A stretch of DNA of 7,830 bases. Origin: an uncultured Methanomethylovorans sp. (GTDB lineage Archaea; Halobacteriota; Methanosarcinia; Methanosarcinales; Methanosarcinaceae). The notes below the pieces were generated by a model that was given only the letters and a program-made list of their open reading frames with translations, was not told where the DNA came from and did no database searches. Where the stretch lies: contig CALBTS010000601.1 of the NCBI GenBank assembly GCA_937968035.1, forward strand, positions 1 through 7,830. Reading direction: 5' to 3'. The translations under genes were made by a program, and so were the position numbers. Below, one piece after another: positions 1 through 6,710 of this stretch (positions are counted from its first letter, which is position 1; every line of letters starts with the position of its first letter).

Positions 1-157
1 ATTTGCCAGGTGCGTATGACCTCTTACTCGTCCGCTTTTGTCAGCAAAGGTTTATGTTTTCGCTCCGGCGCCGCTGGCCGCAAGACCGTTGTCACCACAA
101 AACCGTTACCCCCAACCTACGGTCGGGGCCCCACGATTTTGCTGAAAAAACTTGTTT

Positions 158-170
158 GCCCCTTTGGGGC
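158..170. repeat. Perfect inverted repeat (5-bp stem, TTT loop)
   Basis: GCCCC-TTT-GGGGC forms a perfect 5-bp GC-only stem with a 3-nt loop. It is followed by CTGCACGCC and then a T-run at about 179-184, too far from the stem for a standard intrinsic terminator. It is one of four hairpins of identical geometry in this region. Function unknown. Confidence 0.5.
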
Positions 171-263
171 TGCACGCCTTTTTTCTGCCAAGATCTTGCC
201 TGCCCGATGCGAAAACATAGGGCTGGTCGCTAACAAAAGCGCGAGCGCGAGCCGTGAGCCGAA

Positions 264-276
264 AAAGAGGTTCTTT
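264..276. repeat. Perfect inverted repeat (5-bp stem, GGT loop)
   Basis: AAAGA-GGT-TCTTT is a perfect but AT-rich and therefore weak 5-bp stem with a 3-nt loop. It lies just after a GCGAGC-type short repetition. Noted because it shares its geometry with the three stronger hairpins nearby. Confidence 0.3.
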
Positions 277-302
277 GAAATGGTGAGAATAGGTAAATAG
301 AG

Positions 303-329
303 CCCTCAGCCAATACTTGGCGGGTTTTT
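303..329 (+). terminator. Terminator-like stem-loop with T5 tail
   Basis: GCCAA-TAC-TTGGC (309-321) is a perfect 5-bp stem. The flanking CCC (303-305) can pair with GGG (322-324) across a 3-nt bulge (TCA). The stem is followed at once by five T residues (325-329). That arrangement fits a Rho-independent terminator reading on the plus strand, perhaps ending a transcript that enters from left of the window. The bulge and short T-run make it a moderate candidate only. Confidence 0.4.
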
Positions 330-397
330 GGGTCACCGTATCACTTTCTGCCCGAAAGCCCCGCAAAGCAAGCCGGAGAGTCATTAAAGCCTGACCC

Positions 398-410
398 GCT
401 CCGGGGGAGC
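398..410. repeat. Perfect inverted repeat (5-bp stem, GGG loop)
   Basis: GCTCC-GGG-GGAGC is a perfect GC-rich 5-bp stem with a 3-nt loop, about 50 nt upstream of the RadC-like start codon. No T-run follows, so it is not a normal terminator. It could lie in the leader or upstream of the radC promoter; I cannot place the transcription start. Confidence 0.4.
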
Positions 411-459
411 AGTTCGGTGGATACAGATAATATTCTTTTTACTCAAAATTCAAATAACC

Positions 460-1071
460 ATGAAAACAATAGTAAATCCCAACACACTTACAGATGTTGA
501 ACTTCTAAGCTTGATCCTGGGAGGCAGAAACGCCCTCAGTAAATCGGAGTATATTTTACAAAACCTGTCGATTGATAGAATTTTGGAAACCTTGCCGGAA
601 GAATTAACCACGCTTTACAGCCTTTCCAATACCCAGGCGCAGAACCTTGAGAACTTCAAATCATTCCGGAAAAGGGCAATGATCAGAAAAGACCTTCAAC
701 AAATAAGGTCATCAAACGACGCCCGGGAAATAATACAACCCTACTTTGCCGACCTCACACATGAGGAATTTTACTGCGTATTTCTCAACAGGGCAAACCG
801 AGTGATTAAGATTGAACAGATTTCTAAGGGAGGCATTTCCGGAACCGTTACCGATGTCCGGATAGTTCTCAAGAGTGCAGTATTGAATACCGCTTCGGGG
901 ATGATTGTTGCACACAATCACCCCTCCGGAAATCTCAGCCCGTCGGATTCTGATAGCAGAATTACGCAGAAAATAAAAGAAGCCGGATTATTACTTGATG
1001 TTCAACTGCTCGATCATTTAATAATTGCTGGCCCTGATTATTATTCCTTTGCTGACAACGGAGCACTTTAA
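460..1071 (+). CDS. radC: RadC-like JAB/JAMM domain protein
   Basis: A 203-aa member of the RadC (UPF0758) family. The N-terminal part (about residues 10-70, from LTDVELLSLILGG) is the helical helix-hairpin-helix-like region. The C-terminal part (about 78-200) is the JAB/JAMM metalloprotease-fold domain, with the metal motif H152-N-H154-P-S-G and S162-x-x-D165; the catalytic glutamate is probably E102 or E103 in THEEFY. It then runs into the typical LLDHLIIAGPDYYSF end. Housekeeping RadC proteins are about 225-235 aa with a longer conserved N-terminus, so this shorter copy looks like the accessory type found on integrative elements and near defence genes. Despite the name, a role in DNA repair is not established for the family, and no biochemical activity can be assigned. 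The ATG at 460 follows an A-rich leader without a Shine-Dalgarno box, usual for Bacteroidota. Base composition is less AT-rich than the downstream operon, so it was probably not acquired together with it. Confidence 0.92.
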   Translation: MKTIVNPNTLTDVELLSLILGGRNALSKSEYILQNLSIDRILETLPEELTTLYSLSNTQAQNLENFKSFRKRAMIRKDLQQIRSSNDAREIIQPYFADLTHEEFYCVFLNRANRVIKIEQISKGGISGTVTDVRIVLKSAVLNTASGMIVAHNHPSGNLSPSDSDSRITQKIKEAGLLLDVQLLDHLIIAGPDYYSFADNGAL

Positions 1072-1091
1072 TTGTGCCTTGTAAATAGTTT

Positions 1092-1117
1092 AATGCTGAA
1101 TTTTCAATTCCAGCATT
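1092..1117 (+). terminator. Hairpin after radC, possible terminator
   Basis: AATGCT (1092-1097) pairs with AGCATT (1112-1117), and GAAT (1098-1101) pairs with ATTC (1107-1110), giving ten base pairs with a single bulged C (1111) and a 5-nt loop. It begins 20 nt after the radC stop. Only three T residues lie at its 3' side (1116-1118), so termination efficiency is doubtful; the GC-rich stem directly after it (1119-1134) may help. Confidence 0.35.
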
Positions 1118-1118
1118 T

Positions 1119-1134
1119 GGGGAGCCAGCTCCCC
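1119..1134. repeat. GC-rich inverted repeat GGGGAG/CTCCCC
   Basis: GGGGAG (1119-1124) and CTCCCC (1129-1134) are perfect complements around a CCAG loop, forming a strong 6-bp stem. It abuts the hairpin at 1092-1117 and starts the C-rich block. No T-run follows. Confidence 0.45.
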
Positions 1135-1174
1135 CCTCACCCGTACCTTAGGTTCACCCAGGCCTCACCCCCCT

Positions 1175-1194
1175 TTAGCCTCTAGCGAGGCTAA
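1175..1194. repeat. Perfect 8-bp inverted repeat TTAGCCTC/GAGGCTAA
   Basis: An 8-bp perfect stem with a 4-nt TAGC loop, the longest uninterrupted stem I found in the window's noncoding DNA. No T-run lies on either side, so it is not a standard terminator. It sits about 135 nt upstream of the operon start codon. It could be an operator, an RNA leader structure, or a remnant of a mobile-element end. Confidence 0.45.
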
Positions 1195-1329
1195 GTAGGA
1201 AAGATGATTACACTACAGTACTATTCTGATCCTTTTATTTTCCATAGATAAAATTCTTGCTAATTATCAAGTAAATACCGAAATTAGTCCATTCTTGTCT
1301 GTCTTAACCTCTTATACTTGAATTTTCAA

Positions 1330-4300
1330 ATGAAGCTACACGCCTTTAAAATCAATGAAGCTCTTAATAAAGCATTTTTAAAGCTCCCTTTAACAAGATC
1401 TCAGATTGAAAAATTCAAGGCTAATTTCAGAACTCTTCTTCAGAATTACAATCCAGGCGAAGGTGAAGAACATCATAAAAATGTTATCTCTGAATTCCTT
1501 AAGAAAACATATTACTCTCCTGACTATTACATTAATACCAAAGGACGCTATGATCTTGTAATACATAACGGTAAGGATAATAAAAGCACCGTCGGAGTAA
1601 TCATAGAATGCAAGAGTCCTAGCAACTTGGCCGACATGCCGGTTATTGATAACCTTAAATCTAAGGCATTATACGAACTCATTCTATATTACCTAAGAGA
1701 GAGAATCACCAATCAAAATCTTGAAATAAAGCACTTAATAATTACCAATCTCTTTGACTGGTACATTTTTGATGCTCACGAATTCGAAAAACATTTTGCA
1801 AATAATCGATCTCTTGTTAAACAATTTCAGCATTTTGAAGAAGGCAGGCTATCTGGCAAAGACACCTCGTTTTTCTATTCGTCAATTGCTGAGCCATCGG
1901 TAAATGGAATAACAGAAGAATTCAAATTTACATATTTCAACCTGCAATCCTTTGATTCTATTATCAATAATGAGCTTCATTCAGACGACTTCAAGTTAAT
2001 TCCTCCGTTCAAGTTATTATCTCCGGAACACCTACTCAAACTAAAATTTAAGAATGACAGTAATTCACTGGATAAAGACTTCTATCTTGAACTCCTACAT
2101 ATTATTGGGCTTGAAGAAATCAAGAAAGGGAACAAAAGCCTCATAGGGAGAGCGATTCCAGAAAAAAGAAACTATGGATCTCTGCTCGAGTGTACAATTA
2201 CAACTATTCAATCTGAGGATCTTTTATCACAAATTGACAACCTGTCAAATTTTGGCACTACAAAGGATGACCAATTATTCAATATAAGCCTTGAACTCGT
2301 TATAACCTGGATAAACAGAATTCTTTTTTTAAAACTTCTAGAAGGTCAATTAATCAGGTATAATAAAGGAGATAAGAGTTTTATCTTTCTTGACCATAAA
2401 AATGTTCCCGACTTTGATGCACTCAATAAATTATTCTTCTACATCCTTGCCGTTCCCATTCAAGAACGAGATTCCCGGCTTGAGGAAAAATTCAAAAATG
2501 TCCCTTACCTGAATAGCTCATTATTTGAGTCTACCGAACTAGAGCGTAAAACAATCCGGTTGAGTAACTTGGACGATTCAAATAAAATTCCAATATCAAA
2601 ATCAACTGTATTAAAGGATCATTCTGGCAAACGAAGAAGTGGAGAAATGAATACACTTCACTATCTACTCGAATTTTTGGATTCGTATGATTTTTCAAGT
2701 GAGGGTGGTAAAAAAATTCAAGAAGAAAACAAAGCCTTAATTAATGCTTCAGTGCTTGGGTTAATTTTTGAGAAGATTAACGGCTATAAGGATGGATCAT
2801 TCTTTACACCAGGCTACATTACTCATTATATGTGTCATGAAACAATCACAAAATCAGTAATTCAAAAGTTCAATGAAATTAAAGGCTGGGATTGTCAAAC
2901 AATAACCGAACTACATAATAAGATCGAGGATATTATCGAAGCCAATAGTATAATTAACAGCCTGAAAATATGTGATCCTGCTGTAGGTTCTGGTCATTTT
3001 CTTGTGTCAGCCCTGAATGAAATAATCGCTCTGAAATCTGACCTAAGATTACTGATGGACAGAAATGGCAAGGTCCTACGAGAATACAAATTCGAGGTTG
3101 TAAATGATGAGTTAATTATCTCTGATCCTGATGGTGAGCCTTTTGAATATAATCCAAGAAACTCAGAAAGCCAAAGAATTCAAGAAGCTATTTTTCATGA
3201 AAAACAAGCTCTTATTGAGGGATCTCTATTTGGCGTTGACATTAATCCAAATTCAGTCAAAATATGTCGACTCAGGCTCTGGATTGAGCTTTTAAAACAT
3301 GCTTATTATAAGCAAGAATGTTTGATGCCAGAACTGGAAACACTTCCTAATATTGACATAAATATTAAATGTGGTAATTCCCTCATAAGCAGATATACTC
3401 TTGATGCTAACATTAAGGATGCACTTAAGTCTTCAAAATGGACTGTTGATAATTATCGAGAAGCTGTAATGCTCTATCGGAATTCAGATTCCAAAGAGCA
3501 AAAAAAGGAGATGGAAAAACTCATATCTGAAATTAAAAATAATTTTGAAACTGAAGTATCAAAAAAAGATAAGAGATTTCTGCGCCTCAATAGAGTTAAA
3601 GGTGAGCTTCTTTCTTTAACGACACAACAAGGTCTTTTTAAGCTCGAAAAAAACAAAAAGGATATTTGGAATAATCGATTGAAATATCTTACTGATGAGC
3701 AGGTAAGACTTGAGAAGCAATTAGAAGAAATAAAGAGTAACAGAATCTATAATGATGCTTTTGAATGGAGATTTGAATTTCCTGAAATTCTTAATAATGA
3801 TGGGGATTTTCTCGGCTTTGATATAATTATCGGTAATCCACCATATATCAGATCTGATGAACTTGGTGATTTAAAAAAGCTCCTAAAGAGAGATTACATA
3901 GTTTTTCATCCTGGAGCTGATATATATTTCTATTTCTATGAGTTATCAAATAGAATATTAAAATTAAATGGGGTCCAATGTTTCATAAATAATTCATTTG
4001 AAAAAACAACTGCAGGTAATTCTCTAAGAGACTATTTGTCATCTCAATTTAGAATAATAAAATATCTGGATCTAACCACTATTACTGTTTTTGATGAAGC
4101 AACAACCTATCCACTTATTATTCTATGTCAAAAAACAACTCCAAAGGATTATTCCTTTGATTACAGAAAGATTTTAAATGCTGGCAACCTACTAGAAACA
4201 ATAAGAACCACCTCTAGCTTTAAGCCAGTAGAAAGCATTCTATTAAAGAATAAGTATTGGGGATTCTCAAATTTAAACACTACCCGTTTATTTCAAAAAT

Positions 4301-5094
4301 TATCCTCTCTCCCTACATTACGTGAACTATATGGCAAATCATATTATGGTATTAAAACTGGATTAAATGAAGCTTTCATAATTACCAAAATTTTATCTAA
4401 CCCAAATATTATACATAATGTACTTGAGGGTAAGGACATGATGAAATGGACTAGCCCTAAAACGGATAAATGGATAATTCTGTTCAAAGAAGGTATTACT
4501 AACTTCCTATTGGGTTCTCTACCCAAAACAGATGCTCAGAATCATATGGCATCTCAATATCCAGATATATTTGCCCATCTTGAAATTTATAAAGACAAAG
4601 CCGAGAAACGGTTTGACAAAGGTGAATATTGGTGGGAACTAAGAAGTTGCGCTTATTACGACCTATTCAATTCTAATAAGATAATCTTTCCAAATCTTCA
4701 AAAGGCAAATAAATTCTCCTATGATACAACAGGAACCATTATTAATGCTCCTTCTGTATTCCTACCAACAGATGACCGACATTTACTTGGTATATTAAAT
4801 TCAAAATTAGTTTGGTCATTTTTAAGTCACACTTGTGTAATTCGCAATGGTGGCTTCATTGAAGTTAAGCCACAGTATTTTGAACAAATACCTATTCCAA
4901 TAATATCTGAAAAACAAAAACAAAAATTAGAATCCTTTGTAGATGAAATCCTTTTTCAATTAAAGGTAAATCCACAGACTGATATTTCAACAATAGAAAA
5001 TCAAATCGACGATCTTGTCTTTGAGTTATATGATATTGACAAACCCGAATTTCAACACCTTTGGATTTCACAATCTGATGATATCTATTCTTAA
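1330..5094 (+). CDS. Type IIG-like restriction-modification enzyme (Eco57I family)
   Basis: A 1254-aa single-chain enzyme predicted to both methylate adenine (N6, using S-adenosylmethionine) and cut DNA. Residues about 1-200 carry a PD-(D/E)xK nuclease signature: D75 in GRYDLVI and E93-C-K95 in IIECKSP, with E46/E47 as a possible upstream acidic residue. Residues about 430-535 contain the helical lead-in ending FFTPGYITHYM. The gamma-class methylase core has motif I D549-P-A-V-G-S-G-H-F, D637-I-N-P (motif II region), CGNSL at 681-685, and the catalytic motif IV N836-P-P-Y839. Between them lies a lysine/glutamate-rich, probably coiled-coil insert (about 715-808). Residues about 1040-1215 resemble the TaqI-type recognition domain (FPNLQKANKF, LLGILNSKL, GGFIEVKPQYFEQIPIPI). 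ATG at 1330 is preferred over TTG at 1318 because MKLHAFKINEALNKAF is how I recall this Bacteroidota family starting. It is complete and leads a tight operon. BREX PglX is less likely given the N-terminal nuclease and absent BREX partners. The target site cannot be deduced. Confidence 0.9.
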   Translation: MKLHAFKINEALNKAFLKLPLTRSQIEKFKANFRTLLQNYNPGEGEEHHKNVISEFLKKTYYSPDYYINTKGRYDLVIHNGKDNKSTVGVIIECKSPSNLADMPVIDNLKSKALYELILYYLRERITNQNLEIKHLIITNLFDWYIFDAHEFEKHFANNRSLVKQFQHFEEGRLSGKDTSFFYSSIAEPSVNGITEEFKFTYFNLQSFDSIINNELHSDDFKLIPPFKLLSPEHLLKLKFKNDSNSLDKDFYLELLHIIGLEEIKKGNKSLIGRAIPEKRNYGSLLECTITTIQSEDLLSQIDNLSNFGTTKDDQLFNISLELVITWINRILFLKLLEGQLIRYNKGDKSFIFLDHKNVPDFDALNKLFFYILAVPIQERDSRLEEKFKNVPYLNSSLFESTELERKTIRLSNLDDSNKIPISKSTVLKDHSGKRRSGEMNTLHYLLEFLDSYDFSSEGGKKIQEENKALINASVLGLIFEKINGYKDGSFFTPGYITHYMCHETITKSVIQKFNEIKGWDCQTITELHNKIEDIIEANSIINSLKICDPAVGSGHFLVSALNEIIALKSDLRLLMDRNGKVLREYKFEVVNDELIISDPDGEPFEYNPRNSESQRIQEAIFHEKQALIEGSLFGVDINPNSVKICRLRLWIELLKHAYYKQECLMPELETLPNIDINIKCGNSLISRYTLDANIKDALKSSKWTVDNYREAVMLYRNSDSKEQKKEMEKLISEIKNNFETEVSKKDKRFLRLNRVKGELLSLTTQQGLFKLEKNKKDIWNNRLKYLTDEQVRLEKQLEEIKSNRIYNDAFEWRFEFPEILNNDGDFLGFDIIIGNPPYIRSDELGDLKKLLKRDYIVFHPGADIYFYFYELSNRILKLNGVQCFINNSFEKTTAGNSLRDYLSSQFRIIKYLDLTTITVFDEATTYPLIILCQKTTPKDYSFDYRKILNAGNLLETIRTTSSFKPVESILLKNKYWGFSNLNTTRLFQKLSSLPTLRELYGKSYYGIKTGLNEAFIITKILSNPNIIHNVLEGKDMMKWTSPKTDKWIILFKEGITNFLLGSLPKTDAQNHMASQYPDIFAHLEIYKDKAEKRFDKGEYWWELRSCAYYDLFNSNKIIFPNLQKANKFSYDTTGTIINAPSVFLPTDDRHLLGILNSKLVWSFLSHTCVIRNGGFIEVKPQYFEQIPIPIISEKQKQKLESFVDEILFQLKVNPQTDISTIENQIDDLVFELYDIDKPEFQHLWISQSDDIYS

Positions 5095-5105
5095 ACTTTT
5101 CTATC

Positions 5106-6710
5106 ATGCCAATTGATGAAGTAATAGTAAAGAATTTTAAGGCTCTTAAAAATTTCAGAGCTAAGCTAAACCTCGATCTCAACATTATTGTTGGGGACAA
5201 CGAATCCGGGAAATCTACACTTTTAGAAGCAATTAACCTTTGCTTAACTAGCCAGTTAAATAATAAATGGATTAATCAAGAGCTCTCTCCATACCTTTTC
5301 AATATTGAAACAACTCAAGACTTCATTCGAGCTCTCCAAGAAGGTAGAAATCCTGAACCTCCAGAGATACTCATAGAAGTTTATCTTACTAAGGATTCAG
5401 AATACATGACACTAAGAGGCTCAATAAATTCTCTCAGAGCAGATCTGCCTGGATTGTCACTTACCATTAAACTAAGCAAAGAATACCTTGAAGAATATAA
5501 AAATTATATATCCAATCCAAGTCAAGTCAAAGCTATACCCACAGAGTACTTCGAAGCATATTGGTATTCATTTTCAAATAATCCAATAGCATATAACACC
5601 CTTCAAATAAAGCCGGTATTGCTTGACTCATCTTCAATAAGGCTACAAAATGGGACTGATTATTACATTCAGCGTACGATTCAGGAATGTTTATCTCCAC
5701 AGGAGAAAGCAAGTATGTCAATACTCTATAGACTTTTAAAAGAAAAGTTCGCTGAAGAAGATACAATAAAATCCATTAACGCTAGATTAGAATCTGCAAA
5801 AGGCGTTATTACTGAAAAGCTACTTTCAATATCACTTGACATTAGCCATAAAAGTAATTGGGATTCAAATATCACCTCATATTTAGATGACATTCCTTAC
5901 GTTTTTATTGGCAAGGGTGAACAGAGCGTCCTTAAAACAATGTTCGCACTTCAGAGAAAAAATGCACGAGATGCTCAAGTTTTTTTAATTGAAGAGCCGG
6001 AGAACCATCTGTCCTATACAAATATGAGCATATTGATAAAGAAAATCAGTGATAATTTTACCGATAAACAGATAATTATTACTACCCATAGCACCTTCGT
6101 TTCCAATAAGCTAGGCCTAAGCAAACTAATCCTTCTTAACTTTGGAGGTGTTTCAACTGATTTAGGCGCTCTTTCAAAAACTACGCAAGATTATTTTATG
6201 AAACTGCCTGGTTATGATACACTTAGGCTTATTATTGCGAAAAGAGTAATTCTTGTCGAAGGTCCATCGGATGAACTCATTGTCCAAAAGGCACACCTTA
6301 GTAGGTACAACAGATTACCTATTGATGTCGGCCTAGATATTATCTCAGTTAGAGGCCTCTCTTTCAAAAGATTCTTAGAAATTGCGGTTCTTCTCAAGAA
6401 GCCAGTTTCGGTAATAACAGATAATGACGGAAACACTGAACGCCTTCAAGCCCGCTACGCTGAATACATTGATAATTATCCCTTCATTAGATTCTTCTAT
6501 CCTAGCGATAATTCTTCACCAACAATGGAATATCTCCTATTTGACTCAATCGGATTGGAAACTCTAAATAAAATATTCATCCAATCTATCTCAACCAAGG
6601 AAGACATGGTATCTTATATGAAACAAAATAAAGTTCAGTGTGCTCTACAAATTTTTGATTCACAATTTGAATTCGACTTCCCAGACTATATAGTAAGTGC
6701 CATTGAATAA
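5106..6710 (+). CDS. gajA: OLD-family ATPase/TOPRIM nuclease, GajA-like
   Basis: A 534-aa overcoming-lysogenization-defect (OLD) family protein. The N-terminal ABC-type ATPase has Walker A G30-D-N-E-S-G-K36-S-T, a degenerate signature loop GKGEQS at 269-274 instead of LSGGQ, Walker B VFLIEEPENH with E296/E297, and the H-switch H328 in TTHST. A helical region of about 200 residues separates the two ATPase halves. The C-terminal TOPRIM domain has the glutamate motif LVE385-G-P-S-D-E390 and the paired aspartates D439-N-D441, so the nuclease site appears intact. OLD proteins next to a UvrD-like helicase are class 2 OLD, the arrangement of Gabija GajA-GajB; Bacillus GajA (about 578 aa) is slightly longer. 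GajA nicks DNA when ATP/NTP levels fall. The start codon is 11 nt after the upstream stop and the gene overlaps the helicase by 14 nt, implying co-expression. The symbol is by architecture and synteny; the protein could belong to another OLD lineage. Confidence 0.85.
   Translation: MPIDEVIVKNFKALKNFRAKLNLDLNIIVGDNESGKSTLLEAINLCLTSQLNNKWINQELSPYLFNIETTQDFIRALQEGRNPEPPEILIEVYLTKDSEYMTLRGSINSLRADLPGLSLTIKLSKEYLEEYKNYISNPSQVKAIPTEYFEAYWYSFSNNPIAYNTLQIKPVLLDSSSIRLQNGTDYYIQRTIQECLSPQEKASMSILYRLLKEKFAEEDTIKSINARLESAKGVITEKLLSISLDISHKSNWDSNITSYLDDIPYVFIGKGEQSVLKTMFALQRKNARDAQVFLIEEPENHLSYTNMSILIKKISDNFTDKQIIITTHSTFVSNKLGLSKLILLNFGGVSTDLGALSKTTQDYFMKLPGYDTLRLIIAKRVILVEGPSDELIVQKAHLSRYNRLPIDVGLDIISVRGLSFKRFLEIAVLLKKPVSVITDNDGNTERLQARYAEYIDNYPFIRFFYPSDNSSPTMEYLLFDSIGLETLNKIFIQSISTKEDMVSYMKQNKVQCALQIFDSQFEFDFPDYIVSAIE

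Larger units (their letters stand above)
1..459. other. GC-rich noncoding region with several short hairpins
   Basis: I see no credible gene here. Open frames exist on both strands, but they overlap each other, give arginine/proline/cysteine-rich low-quality proteins with no recognisable motif, and lack a start context. The DNA is visibly richer in G and C than the defence genes downstream. It holds palindromes (GGGGCCCC at 125-132, CGGCGCCG at 66-73), a GCGCGAGC-type short repetition at about 238-259, and four 13-nt hairpins of 5-bp stem and 3-nt loop (158-170, 264-276, 309-321, 398-410). Such structured DNA is frequent between modules of Bacteroidota integrative elements, so this may be a mobile-element backbone spacer. 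No tRNA or rRNA is apparent. The last part (about 421-459) turns AT-rich and should hold the leader of the RadC gene. Confidence 0.6.
1072..1329. other. Intergenic region with nested inverted repeats and C-rich block
   Basis: This spacer separates radC from the defence operon and must hold any operon promoter. From left to right it has an imperfect hairpin (1092-1117), a GGGGAG/CTCCCC stem (1119-1134), a C-rich stretch (1131-1173) with the octamer CCTCACCC twice (1135-1142, 1163-1170), an 8-bp hairpin (1175-1194), and an AT-rich end (about 1200-1329) leading to the start codon. No gene or tRNA is visible. A clear Bacteroidota promoter (TTTG, then TAnnTTTG) was not found; the nearest match, TATACTTG at 1313-1320, sits too close to the ATG. 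Confidence 0.6.

Noticed and set aside
3..384. Open frames on both strands in the first 400 nt
   Set aside because: They overlap one another, give arginine/proline/cysteine-rich products with no motif, and lie in hairpin-rich GC DNA; they look like chance frames.
1295..1320. Bacteroidota-type promoter, TTG at 1295 and TATACTTG at 1313
   Set aside because: The -7 box has a mismatch, the spacer of 15 nt is short, and transcription would start only a few bases before the ATG.
1318..1329. TTG at 1318 as the start of the restriction-modification gene
   Set aside because: It adds only four residues before an ATG, and the ATG product (MKLHAFKINEALNKAF) matches how I recall the family beginning.
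1330..5094. BREX PglX or a Type I HsdM subunit
   Set aside because: An N-terminal PD-(D/E)xK site is fused to the methylase and recognition domain, and no pglZ, brxC, hsdR or hsdS is adjacent.
3474..6436. Minus-strand open frames inside the operon (such as 3474-3656, 4344-4526, 4892-5200, 5533-5766, 6212-6436)
   Set aside because: All are short antisense shadows of genes with clear motifs, and none has a recognisable product.
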